59,208 nucleotides of DNA from an uncultured Victivallales bacterium. GTDB taxonomy: Bacteria; Verrucomicrobiota; Lentisphaeria; Victivallales; UBA1829. Below are positions 17,378-26,258 of this stretch, piece after piece. Below the pieces are notes generated by a model. It made no database searches. It was not told where the DNA came from and saw only the letters and a program-made list of their open reading frames with translations. Where the stretch lies: the NCBI GenBank assembly GCA_934661375.1, contig CAKUJH010000022.1, positions 1-59,208 on the forward strand, read 5' to 3'. Position 1 is the stretch's first letter. Each line of letters begins with the position of its first letter. Both the position numbers and the translations under genes were made by a program.

Positions 17378-19453
17378 ATGGCATATCAGGTAACAGCCAG
17401 AAAATGGCGTCCGCAGCGTTTTTCCGACATGGTCGGGCAGGAACATATAGCCCGGACTTTGCGCAATGCGATTGTAACGGGACGGATCGCCCATGCATAT
17501 CTGTTTGTCGGACCGCGCGGTATCGGCAAAACCACTTCGGCGCGTATTTTCGCCAAAGCTCTCAACTGTGAACACCCGGTGGACGGGGAGCCCTGCTGCG
17601 AATGCGCCTCCTGCAAAGCAATTGCCGATGAATCCAGTGTAGACGTGATTGAAATCGACGCCGCGACTCATACGCAAGTGGAAAAAGCGCGCGACATCTG
17701 CGAAGATGTTCTCCACCTGCCGATCGCCTCCAAATATAAAATCTATATTATCGACGAAGTCCACATGCTGTCCAAAAGCGCGTGGAATGCGCTGCTCAAA
17801 ACCATTGAAGAGCCGCCCGCTCATGCCAAGTTCATTTTCGCCACCACGGAAGTCAACAAAGTGCTGCCCACGGTCATTTCCCGCTGTCAGCGGTTTGACC
17901 TCTGCCGGATTCCTTCCGAACTGATTGCCCAGCGGCTGGCTTACATCGCTTCGGAGGAAAAAATCAATATTTCCCGTTCAGCTCTGGATGTGATTGCCCG
18001 TGCGGCGGACGGCGGAATGCGGGATGCGCAGTCTCTGCTGGATCAGCTGGTTTCATTTCTCGGCAACACCTCCGGCGACGAAACCATATCCGAAGCGCAG
18101 GCTCTTTCGCTGTTCGGGCTGACGGCTCCCGGCGAAATGGAAGAACTGCTCAAAGCCATACTTTCCAACGACCGGACTTCGGCGATTCTTTCCATTCATC
18201 AGTTTGCAGGGCAGGGAAAGAATCTGGAAACATTGTTTGAGGAAATCCTGACCTGGCTGCGCGGCATTCTGCTGTGTCTGGTGCTGCCGGAACCCCAGAA
18301 TGTGCTGGATGAAAATCTGGAGAAAATCAACAGTTACCGGAAACTGGCGGCTCTCACCAATCCGGGCACTCTGCAGATTCTGATGGAACAGCTTGCCGCC
18401 TCCTCTTACCTGCTCCGGGAAGCCATCAATAAACAGGTGTTCATGGAAACAATTCTGCTGAAAGCCATGCGCGCCGCCCATGCTGTCCGGGTGGAAGATC
18501 TGCTGATCCGGCTGAACCAGATCCGGAAAAACGGAGAACTGGCAGGCATTGAAAAAGTTCCGACCCTGGCGCAAATTCCAGTGGCTCCGGTGTATGTCCC
18601 GGTGTCTCCTGTTCAGCAGAATACTGTCCAGTCCGTACCGGCAGCAGCGGAACCCATGCAGAAAAAACCGGAAACACCTTGCGCTGCACCCGTGACAGAA
18701 CAATCCGTCAAACCGGCATCAACCGCACCGTCTCCGGCTTCTGAAAAAATTCCGGAACCTGCTGCACAGGAAAAAGTTACCCCAGAAAAAGAGCCTGTGA
18801 CGGAACAGTCCGTCAATATGTCCGAAACAGCAGAACCGCCGGTTATGCCGGAAACACATGAACCTGCCGCTGTATCTGCGCCATCAGTGCCGGCACAAAC
18901 CGCACCGGCAGAAATGACGGAATCATCCGTCAATGCGCCGTCAAATGCAGAACCTACTATTGCTGAAGAAATTGCAGAAGAAGCAGAAGAAGACGAACAG
19001 GAAGCCGTTCAGGAGGATATGGAGTTATCTGCGCAAGCTGAAAATCATGGGCATGGCAGTTCCATGTCTTTGAAAGAACGTTTTTCTCCGGAACTGCTGT
19101 GGACAAAACTGACGGAAGCCATTCAATACCGGCAGCCGAGTCTCGCCGGCATGATGCAGGACGGAATGCCGGACCGGATTGAAAATTCTCTGCTGCATGT
19201 GCTGTTTGACGAAAAAGACGGCAGCATGGTCTGTGCGGCATTGAATGAAGCCAAGCCGCTGCTTCAGCAGGAACTGAAGGAACTGACGGGTGATAAATAT
19301 GCCGATCTGACTCTCCGGCTGAAAAAAGGTCTGCACTCGGAAGAAACGCCGAAACGGAAACTGGAAGAACTGAAACGGGATGTGGCAGACAACCCGCTGG
19401 TAAAAGAAACATCCGATCTGTTTGCCGGAGTGATTGTGGATGTATTTGAATGA
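17378..19453 (+). CDS. dnaX: DNA polymerase III subunits gamma/tau
   Basis: 691 residues. Clamp-loader ATPase of the replicative polymerase. Domain I has the Walker A GPRGIGKTT (residues 45-53), a zinc module with CEHP...CCECASC (64-79) and the Walker B-like IYIIDEVHMLS; the sensor region TTEVNKVLPTVISRCQ follows. Domains II-III run to about residue 370. A long Pro/Glu/Ala-rich linker (about 395-560) contains three copies of a TEQSVN/K-type repeat, then a conserved tail that probably binds the polymerase. No recR or ybaB follows, unlike many genomes; a lipoprotein gene starts 10 bases on. Confidence 0.95.
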   Translation: MAYQVTARKWRPQRFSDMVGQEHIARTLRNAIVTGRIAHAYLFVGPRGIGKTTSARIFAKALNCEHPVDGEPCCECASCKAIADESSVDVIEIDAATHTQVEKARDICEDVLHLPIASKYKIYIIDEVHMLSKSAWNALLKTIEEPPAHAKFIFATTEVNKVLPTVISRCQRFDLCRIPSELIAQRLAYIASEEKINISRSALDVIARAADGGMRDAQSLLDQLVSFLGNTSGDETISEAQALSLFGLTAPGEMEELLKAILSNDRTSAILSIHQFAGQGKNLETLFEEILTWLRGILLCLVLPEPQNVLDENLEKINSYRKLAALTNPGTLQILMEQLAASSYLLREAINKQVFMETILLKAMRAAHAVRVEDLLIRLNQIRKNGELAGIEKVPTLAQIPVAPVYVPVSPVQQNTVQSVPAAAEPMQKKPETPCAAPVTEQSVKPASTAPSPASEKIPEPAAQEKVTPEKEPVTEQSVNMSETAEPPVMPETHEPAAVSAPSVPAQTAPAEMTESSVNAPSNAEPTIAEEIAEEAEEDEQEAVQEDMELSAQAENHGHGSSMSLKERFSPELLWTKLTEAIQYRQPSLAGMMQDGMPDRIENSLLHVLFDEKDGSMVCAALNEAKPLLQQELKELTGDKYADLTLRLKKGLHSEETPKRKLEELKRDVADNPLVKETSDLFAGVIVDVFE

Positions 19454-19463
19454 AGGATGAATC

Positions 19464-20135
19464 ATGAATCTGAAAAAAACTCTGATATACGGGCTGACGG
19501 CGGCAGCGATGCTGTTTGCCGCAGGATGTGCAAGTGATCCCTGGGCGGATGTGCCGGAATTTGAAGTTGTTACGCTGGAACCGTCGGCTGACGGTGATTT
19601 TCTGGAAGATGGTCATTTTCTGATGTGGTGGAATTTTCTGGGACCGATTCCGCAGGGAAAAGAGCCGTCCCTGCACAAAGAATATATTCCGGACGAAAAA
19701 ATTCTGTGCGGAAACCGGAATGCGCCGCGCGGCGCAAGATGGTATCGGACACTGTCGCGGAATGAAGGAGCGGAAGCGGTTCCGGGGCAGGTGGATTTTT
19801 CCAGATACTTCAAGCTGAACCCCGATGCCGCTGTTCCCAGTGTTTTTTATGCCTGTATTTCCCTGAAAAGCGACCGGGAACGCAAAGGACTGGTGCTGAA
19901 TGCCGGCAGCTGCGGAAAATTGAAAGTCTGGATCAACGGGACTGCGGTATATTCCTATGAAAAAGGAGCCAGACCGTTGAAACCGGATACGGACAAAGTG
20001 GAAGGAATCATACTCCGGAAGGGTTTCAACCGGATTACAGTGAAATATATGGACAATGGCGGAGATTACCGGAATCAGCGGAAATTCTGTCTGCGGTTCA
20101 CCGATGCCGCGGGCAAACCGACCCGGATCCGCTGA
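19464..20135 (+). CDS. Lipoprotein with a beta-sandwich-like C-domain
   Basis: 223 residues. The signal peptide ends at a lipobox (LFAAGC, lipidated Cys22). The C-terminal region, KLKVWINGTAVYSYE ... ILRKGFNRITVKYMDNGG, matches the pattern of glycosidase accessory beta-sandwich domains (GxxxxVWlNGxxv ... L..GwNxilvKv), common in Planctomycetes-Verrucomicrobia proteins. No catalytic domain is present. It lies 10 bases after dnaX, within the same operon. The role is unknown; the domain suggests carbohydrate or envelope binding. Confidence 0.7.
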   Translation: MNLKKTLIYGLTAAAMLFAAGCASDPWADVPEFEVVTLEPSADGDFLEDGHFLMWWNFLGPIPQGKEPSLHKEYIPDEKILCGNRNAPRGARWYRTLSRNEGAEAVPGQVDFSRYFKLNPDAAVPSVFYACISLKSDRERKGLVLNAGSCGKLKVWINGTAVYSYEKGARPLKPDTDKVEGIILRKGFNRITVKYMDNGGDYRNQRKFCLRFTDAAGKPTRIR

Positions 20136-20151
20136 ATCTTCTGAAGATCGG

Positions 20152-21144
20152 ATGAAAATGAACAACGAGAACAAGATAAAGATCGTATTTTTAGGGGCGG
20201 GGGCATTTGCTCCGCCGGTGCTGGATGCCTTGCTCCGGGATCCGGACATTGAAGTGCTTTCCGTAGTAACGCAGCCGGACAAACCGGCGGGCAGGAAAGG
20301 CGTTCTGACCCCGTCGCCGCTGGGAAAATGGTGCGAAACGGCGGGAGTTCCGTTTGAACGGGTTCCGTCGGTGAATGCGCCGGACTGGCTGGACAAATGC
20401 CGGGCATTGGCGCCGGATCTGGCTGTGGTGGTTTCCTTTGGGCAGCTGCTGAAAACGGAACTGCTGGAACTGCCGCCGCTGGGATGTCTGAACGTTCATG
20501 CTTCGCTGCTGCCGAAATACCGCGGAGCATCCCCGATCGTTTCCTCCATTCTGAACGGAGAAACGGTTACAGGCGTATCCTTCATGCGCATGGAAAAGGG
20601 GCTGGACACCGGTCCGGTCTATCAGCAGCTGGAACTTGCGATAGATGAAGGAATTACGGCACCCGAACTGGAAAACCGGCTGGCTTGTCTTGCCGGACAG
20701 CACATCGGAAACTGCATCCGGGCTCTGGCGTCGGGAACACTGCAAGCCAGAGAACAGGATCATGCGACGGCAACCTTGTCGCGCAAAATCCGCAAGTCTC
20801 ACGCCTCCATCGACTGGCAGGAGGACGCCGCGGCATTGTCGCGCAAAATCCGGGCGTTTTATCCGTGGCCGTCTGCGATCTTTACATTCCCGCGGGGGGA
20901 ACGGACCGTCATGGTCAAGATTTCCGCCGGCCGTGCCGAACCGTACAGCGGCAAAGCCCGGCCCGGAGAAATCATCTCAATCACACAGCAGGGGATCCTT
21001 GCGGCGTGCGGCAGTAATGCCCTGCTGCTGGAAAGAGTGATCCCGGAAGGAAAAAAGGAAATGAAAGCCGCAGATTTTGCCAATGGTTTCCGGCTGGAAC
21101 CCGGCGCTGTCTTCTTCAATGGACCGGGCATTTCCGCAACATAA
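20152..21144 (+). CDS. fmt: Methionyl-tRNA formyltransferase
   Basis: 330 residues. Transfers a formyl group from 10-formyl-THF to initiator Met-tRNA. Recognised from IVFLGAGAFAPPVLDAL, VVTQPDKPAGRKG, the catalytic stretch NVHASLLPKYRGASPI (folate-binding SLLPxYRGA with the Asn-His pair) and the C-terminal OB-like domain with SRKIRAFYPWPSA. The ATG at 20152 lies 16 bases after the lipoprotein stop; an ATG at 20158 is an alternative. The gene following starts 14 bases downstream. The def gene is not in view. Confidence 0.95.
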   Translation: MKMNNENKIKIVFLGAGAFAPPVLDALLRDPDIEVLSVVTQPDKPAGRKGVLTPSPLGKWCETAGVPFERVPSVNAPDWLDKCRALAPDLAVVVSFGQLLKTELLELPPLGCLNVHASLLPKYRGASPIVSSILNGETVTGVSFMRMEKGLDTGPVYQQLELAIDEGITAPELENRLACLAGQHIGNCIRALASGTLQAREQDHATATLSRKIRKSHASIDWQEDAAALSRKIRAFYPWPSAIFTFPRGERTVMVKISAGRAEPYSGKARPGEIISITQQGILAACGSNALLLERVIPEGKKEMKAADFANGFRLEPGAVFFNGPGISAT

Positions 21145-21158
21145 GGTGCAACAGCAAG

Positions 21159-22814
21159 ATGCTTAAAAAAGACAAAAAACAAATCATCATCAACTGCGAG
21201 GAACTGGAAACCCGTTTCGCGCTGCTCAAGAATTCACGTCTGGAAGAATACGAGATTGAACGGCCTTCCGATGACATTCTGCCGGGGTCGATTTATCTGG
21301 GGAAAGTGGTCCGGCTGGAACCGTCGCTGGAAGCGGCGTTTGTGGACATCGGAGCGGAAAAGAATGCGTTTCTGCACTACCGCGACATGATGCCCGTAAC
21401 CCATGACATTGTTGAAAACATCAAGAAAATCAACGAAGGCGGGGATTCCGCCGCGCCTACGGGCAAAAAGAAACGTTTTCTGAGCGGTTTTTCGGAAAAA
21501 ATACGTAATTTTCTCGGCGGCGACCGTTCCCGGCGTCTGCGCGATCTGGAAACCGCCATTCACAAAGGCAACATCACCGTGAAAGACATCCCGCGCATGT
21601 TTCCTGCGGGCTCCGAACTGCTGGTGCAGGTTACGAAAGGACCAATCGGCACCAAAGGGGCGCGGGTAACCACCAATCTGACAATTCCCGGCCGTTATCT
21701 GGTGCTGCTGCCGTATGCCGACCACATCGGGCTGTCCTCCAAAATCGATGAGAAAAAAGAACGTGACCGTCTGCGTAAAATCCTTCAGGAGCTGGATGTT
21801 CCGGAAGGTATGGGGCTGATCTGCCGTACCGTCGGCGAAGGCCGCAAAGCGTTGTTCTTCAAACGGGATCTGGACATGCTGCTGTCGCTCTGGCACAAAG
21901 TGGAAACGGCGATTCAGACCCCTCACGCCCCGATGATTGTCTACAAGGAACCCACGCTGCTGGAACGGACTGTGCGCGACTTTCTGACCGATGAAATTGA
22001 TGAAATTGTCATCGACCGCCGGGAAGACTGCGAGTTTCTGAAAGAAGCGTTTCATCAGTTTGTCGGTTCGGATTTTGACACGAAAGTGGTGTTCTACAAC
22101 AAAGCGGAACCGATTTTCAGCCATTACAAAGTGCATGAACAGGCGGCAAACATTTTCCAGCGGGTGGTTCAGCTGCCCAGTGGCGGCTATATCTGCATAG
22201 ACGAGACAGAAGCCCTGGTGGCGATCGACATCAACTCCGGGAAAGCGCGGAACGCCAAGGATCAGGCGGACACCATACTGCAGACCAATATGGAAGCCGC
22301 CGAAGAAATCGCCCGGCAGATGCGTCTGCGCAATATCGGCGGACAGATTGTGATTGACTTCATCGACATGCGCAGTGCCAAAGACCGCGAAACCATCAAC
22401 CGCGCCATGAAGGGATTTGTTGCCGATGACCGGGCAAAAACCCGGATTCTGCCGCTCAGCAAATTCGGGCTGATGGAAATGACCCGGCAGCGCGAACATG
22501 AAAGCCTGCAGGATGTGGTGTATGATCCGTGTCCGTACTGCAACGGAACCGGAAGGGTCAAATCAGCGTTGAGCATGAGCGTGGAAATCCAGCGGCGGCT
22601 GAAAGAAGTGCTGAAACGCCGCAATTCCCGCAGAAAAATGGCAATCCGGGTCATCATGAACCCGGCAATTCTGGCGCGTCTGAAAAATGAAGACGCCGAA
22701 CTGCTCCGCAATCTGGAAGAGGAATACGGAAAAGATTTGTCATTCCGCGCCGACCCGACGATTCACATTGAAGATTTCAAGCTGATAGACCCCGAATCCG
22801 GACGGGAATACTGA
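21159..22814 (+). CDS. rng: Ribonuclease G/E
   Basis: 551 residues. Endoribonuclease of the RNase G/E family that processes rRNA and starts mRNA decay. An S1-like domain near residues 35-100 (GSIYLGKVVRLEPSLEAAFVDIG) contains a basic insert of about 40 residues; the catalytic DNase I-like part carries ETEALVAIDINSGKARN and IVIDFIDM with the Mg-binding aspartates, and CPYCNGTG (near residue 457) is the Zn-link CPxCxG motif. Length fits RNase G rather than long RNase E: the scaffolding tail is absent. Confidence 0.93.
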   Translation: MLKKDKKQIIINCEELETRFALLKNSRLEEYEIERPSDDILPGSIYLGKVVRLEPSLEAAFVDIGAEKNAFLHYRDMMPVTHDIVENIKKINEGGDSAAPTGKKKRFLSGFSEKIRNFLGGDRSRRLRDLETAIHKGNITVKDIPRMFPAGSELLVQVTKGPIGTKGARVTTNLTIPGRYLVLLPYADHIGLSSKIDEKKERDRLRKILQELDVPEGMGLICRTVGEGRKALFFKRDLDMLLSLWHKVETAIQTPHAPMIVYKEPTLLERTVRDFLTDEIDEIVIDRREDCEFLKEAFHQFVGSDFDTKVVFYNKAEPIFSHYKVHEQAANIFQRVVQLPSGGYICIDETEALVAIDINSGKARNAKDQADTILQTNMEAAEEIARQMRLRNIGGQIVIDFIDMRSAKDRETINRAMKGFVADDRAKTRILPLSKFGLMEMTRQREHESLQDVVYDPCPYCNGTGRVKSALSMSVEIQRRLKEVLKRRNSRRKMAIRVIMNPAILARLKNEDAELLRNLEEEYGKDLSFRADPTIHIEDFKLIDPESGREY

Positions 22815-22826
22815 GGAACAGACGCC

Positions 22827-23534
22827 ATGACCGAACAGGAATTTTATGAATCCGCAGATTTTTCACTGGAAATCACGGGCAGCAGCCAGGAAATCCGGAT
22901 TCAGCCGTATATTGATGCTGTAGCGGATCGGGAGCGCACCCTGATTGCCTCGTTCCAGGTGGATTCGTTTGAAATGATTGAGTCCGCCCGGATTCCGCTG
23001 TCCGAAGGCATGAATCATGTTCCGTTTCAGCAGCCGGTGCGGATTGTAAAGCCATCGCTCTGGCATCCGGCGGGACTGGGAATGCCATCCACCTACCGTT
23101 TTTCCGTGGTGTTTCATAAAGGCGGCGCACCGTATTACATGATTGAAAAAAATGTCGGCATCCGTTTCGTGGATCTGAACAAAGATCAGAACATCTTCAG
23201 AATCAACGGATTGGAAACGGAATTATGTCGTTTTGAGCCGGATTTCACCATTCCGGAAACGGAATTTGCCGCATCCTTGCCGGGAAACGGACTGGCGGTT
23301 CTGCCGGATAATGATCCGGAACTGGACGACAAACTGGACCGCTGCGGCAGAGTCGGTCTGATGGCTGCCGTGAAACTGACCGGAGCAGGGGAGCCGGAAC
23401 GTTTTCTGGCGCATCCGAGCGTCTGTTTCTTCACTGCCGGTCATGACAGTGCGGGCGAGCGCAACTATCTGGAACGGAACGGTCTGGAACTGCCGCTGGT
23501 GTTCCCGGAAGAGCTGGAACTGCTGCTGAAGTAA
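22827..23534 (+). CDS. GH2-like accessory-domain protein without a catalytic barrel
   Basis: 235 residues. The middle contains RIVKPSLWHPAGLGMPSTYR (about 72-91) and NVGIRFVDLNKDQNIFRING (about 110-129), which match the end of the GH2 beta-mannosidase/galactosidase immunoglobulin domain (NPxLWxPxGxGxPxLY) and the transition to the TIM barrel (GxRxx.....F.lNG). The rest of the barrel and its two glutamates are absent; about 100 residues of different sequence follow. It is an intact frame, not an obvious pseudogene, with a start 12 bases after rng. Function unknown. Confidence 0.6.
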   Translation: MTEQEFYESADFSLEITGSSQEIRIQPYIDAVADRERTLIASFQVDSFEMIESARIPLSEGMNHVPFQQPVRIVKPSLWHPAGLGMPSTYRFSVVFHKGGAPYYMIEKNVGIRFVDLNKDQNIFRINGLETELCRFEPDFTIPETEFAASLPGNGLAVLPDNDPELDDKLDRCGRVGLMAAVKLTGAGEPERFLAHPSVCFFTAGHDSAGERNYLERNGLELPLVFPEELELLLK

Positions 23535-23559
23535 AAATCAAAGAATGAAAGGATATTCC

Positions 23560-25635
23560 ATGTCGAAAGAATCGAAACACGGCAGACCGCTGGATCAGAA
23601 AGCAAAGCTGACCTCCTACTGGCGGCTGCTTGCATATGTAAAGCCTTATAAATGGCGGCTGGTCGTGGGTATTGCTGCGGGAATCATCGCTTCCGGCTCC
23701 ATGTTCGGCGGACTGATGATGCTGCCGCAGCTGGTCAAAGGAGTGGATATCTCTTCGCCGGAAACGGCTGCCGAAAGCCGCGCGGCGGCGGCGCGGATTG
23801 TGAAAACCCTGGAACAGGCAAAGGATGAATCTGCCGCGGAAAAGGAAAAAGCCGTGGAACACCTGCTCACCAAACCGGAAGAAAAGGGTTCTCTGCGCGA
23901 GAGCATCGGCAAGACCGAAGCCAGACTGCAGCGTTTTCTGCCGGCGTCATGGAACACTCATGTAAAATACGCTGACGGACATGTCATTCTGGTTCTGTTC
24001 GGCAAGACCGTGCTTGACCTGCCGTCCGAAAATCAGGCAGGCAAGATGACCTGGCAGTTCTTTTCAATTTTCGCCCTCGGCTTTGTGCTGCTGTGGGCAA
24101 TCCGCAATCTGTTCATCTTCATCAACCATTATTATATGCGCTGGGTCGGCACAAAAGTAGTAACCGACCTGCGCCAGGAAGCCTTCCGGAAACTGATGAG
24201 TCAGTCCATGCGTTTCTTCGGGAAAATGGACATCGGACAGATGATTTCCCGGACGACCAACGACACCACGGCGATGGAAGCCGCAGTAGCCAACTCCATT
24301 GCCGATGCCACCCGCTGTCCGCTGGAAGTGCTGGCATGTATTCTTGCCATTGTGCTGGCAAGTCTCAAATACAACAACTGGCTGCTGCCGCTGATTCTGT
24401 TTGTCGGACTGCCTTTCTGCGTGCTTCCGGTGGCGATCATCAGCCGTAAAATCCGGAAAATATACCGGAAATCTTTCCAGCAGATCGCAGTGGTGGTACA
24501 GCGGATGCATGAAGTGCTGTCCGGCATCATCGTGGTCAAGGCGTATCACACGGAAGACCGCGAAACCGCGCGTTTTTCCGCAATCAACAACCGGTATTTC
24601 ATGATCGTGGTCAAAGCGCTGCGCAACCAGCTGTTCATGGCGCCCCTGATGGAAACCGTGGCAGTAACCTCGACTCTGGTTTTTCTGGTATTCAGTTACA
24701 GTCAGGGAGTTACGCTTACGGAACTGGTGCAGCTGCTGGCTCCCTGCTTCCTGGCATATACTCCGATCAAAGCCCTGTCGAAAGTGTTCAGCAACATTCA
24801 GCGGAGCATGGCGGCAGCCGACCGTTATTTCCAGCTGCTGGACATTGACACCAGTCTGAAAGAAAAACCGGACGCCGTAGCCCTGACGCAGTTCAACGAC
24901 AAAATCCAGTTCGAAAAAGTAACCTTCGCGTACGATCAGCGCAAAATTCTGGACGGCATAGACCTGACCATTCCCAAAGGCCATGTGGTTGCAGTCGTCG
25001 GCGCCACAGGTTCGGGAAAAACCACCATCGCCAACCTGATTGCCCGTTTCTATGACGTGGATGACGGCAGGGTGCTGATTGACGGTCATGACGTGCGGGA
25101 TGTCCGCATTGATTCCCTGCGCGACCAGATCGGCATTGTGTCGCAGGAAGCCATTCTGTTCAACGACACCATTGCCAACAATATCGCCTACGGGGTTCCG
25201 AATGCTTCACGGGAACAGATCATTGAAGCCGCCAAACAGGCAAACGCTCATACCTTCATCACGGACGGACGGCACCCGAACGGCTATGAAACGGTTGTCG
25301 GGGAAAAAGGTTTCCTGCTCAGCGGCGGCGAAAAACAGCGTGTCTCCATCGCCCGCGCCATTCTCCGCAACCCGCCAATCCTGATTCTGGACGAAGCCAC
25401 CAGCGCACTGGATACCGTTACGGAACGGCTGGTTCAGGACGCTTTGACCAAGGTCATGGCAAACCGTACGGTTTTCGCCATTGCACACCGTCTCAGCACC
25501 ATCAAAAATGCCAACCGGATCATTGTTCTGGACAACGGACACATCATCGAATCCGGAACGCATGACGAACTGCTGGCACTGGGCGGGAAATACAAAAAAC
25601 TGTATGACACCCAGTTCAGCCGCGGCGGAGAATAA
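23560..25635 (+). CDS. MsbA-like ABC exporter with a large extracytoplasmic insert
   Basis: 691 residues, about 110 more than MsbA. Fused membrane and ATPase half-transporter; probably flips lipids or exports a hydrophobic compound. Helix 1 spans about residues 33-57. It is followed by an inserted region (about 60-165) with an Ala/Glu/Lys-rich coiled-coil-like part (KTLEQAKDESAAEKEKAVEH), before helix 2. The ATPase domain has Walker A GATGSGKTT, signature LSGGEKQR, Walker B ILILDEATSALD and the H-loop AHRLST. The ATG at 23560 follows AAAGGA; an upstream ATG at 23545 has no ribosome site. A terminator follows. Confidence 0.9.
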   Translation: MSKESKHGRPLDQKAKLTSYWRLLAYVKPYKWRLVVGIAAGIIASGSMFGGLMMLPQLVKGVDISSPETAAESRAAAARIVKTLEQAKDESAAEKEKAVEHLLTKPEEKGSLRESIGKTEARLQRFLPASWNTHVKYADGHVILVLFGKTVLDLPSENQAGKMTWQFFSIFALGFVLLWAIRNLFIFINHYYMRWVGTKVVTDLRQEAFRKLMSQSMRFFGKMDIGQMISRTTNDTTAMEAAVANSIADATRCPLEVLACILAIVLASLKYNNWLLPLILFVGLPFCVLPVAIISRKIRKIYRKSFQQIAVVVQRMHEVLSGIIVVKAYHTEDRETARFSAINNRYFMIVVKALRNQLFMAPLMETVAVTSTLVFLVFSYSQGVTLTELVQLLAPCFLAYTPIKALSKVFSNIQRSMAAADRYFQLLDIDTSLKEKPDAVALTQFNDKIQFEKVTFAYDQRKILDGIDLTIPKGHVVAVVGATGSGKTTIANLIARFYDVDDGRVLIDGHDVRDVRIDSLRDQIGIVSQEAILFNDTIANNIAYGVPNASREQIIEAAKQANAHTFITDGRHPNGYETVVGEKGFLLSGGEKQRVSIARAILRNPPILILDEATSALDTVTERLVQDALTKVMANRTVFAIAHRLSTIKNANRIIVLDNGHIIESGTHDELLALGGKYKKLYDTQFSRGGE

Positions 25636-25675
25636 AGATTTTTCAACCTGAATTTTTTCCGGAAGGCTAACCAGG

Positions 25676-25702
25676 ACTCCCGTTTACAGCGGGAGTTTTT
25701 TT
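25676..25702 (+). terminator. Terminator of the dnaX-fmt-rng-ABC run
   Basis: ACTCCCG and CGGGAGT around a 7-base loop, then six T. Confidence 0.85.
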
Positions 25703-25742
25703 ATGAGGAGAATCAGAAAGATACGGCAGCCGGAATAAGGTG

Positions 25743-26234
25743 TCAGAAAGTCAGTTTTTCGGCGGCTTCGGGGAAATCGCCTTCTTCCACCATGGTCATT
25801 TCGGGAAAATGACGTTTCATGGCAGCGGCAAACAAACCTTGTCCGCACTTGCCCAGAGAACGTTTTTTACCGGGCGTGAACAGTTCCACTCCATGCAGAC
25901 CGCAGCTCGGCGAACGCGCCTTGAAAATGAACGCCGCTATATCCGCGCGTTCCAGCAGATTCACTTCCGTACGGATCCAGTCGTTCAGTTCCTCGGTTTT
26001 GTCCTCGCCGGTGGCTGTTACGACCACCCGTGTACCGCGTGCGGAGCTTTCCAGGTGCATCGGAGGACGCGGAATGCCCAGCCCGCAGTTGAATTCGGGG
26101 CAGACGGGAATGAACTGCACTTTGTCTTTAAGCAGCTCATAAATCACGGGACACGGCTTCGCGCAGCCGTCATACCGGCACTTGACGCCCAGCAGACATG
26201 CGCTGATGCCGATCTTGATTTTTTTGTCCAGCAT
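25743..26234 (-). CDS. DUF523 (TudS/YbbK-like) family protein
   Basis: 163 residues, a full-length DUF523 protein. The conserved elements ISACLLGVKCRYDG at the N-terminus, CPEFNCGLGIPRPPMHL, and ARSPSCG near residue 107 provide the three cysteines that in the characterised thiouracil desulfurase TudS hold an iron-sulphur cluster. It is therefore probably a small Fe-S desulfidase or sulphur-handling enzyme in the cytosol; the physiological substrate is unknown. It follows the acyl-CoA synthetase fusion gene by 24 bases on the same strand, so co-transcription is likely. Confidence 0.85.
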   Translation of the reverse strand: MLDKKIKIGISACLLGVKCRYDGCAKPCPVIYELLKDKVQFIPVCPEFNCGLGIPRPPMHLESSARGTRVVVTATGEDKTEELNDWIRTEVNLLERADIAAFIFKARSPSCGLHGVELFTPGKKRSLGKCGQGLFAAAMKRHFPEMTMVEEGDFPEAAEKLTF

Positions 26235-26258
26235 AGCCGTGTCCCTTGATTTTCAGGT

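Noticed and set aside
21234..22499. A 421-codon minus-strand frame
   Set aside because: It is antisense to RNase G/E.
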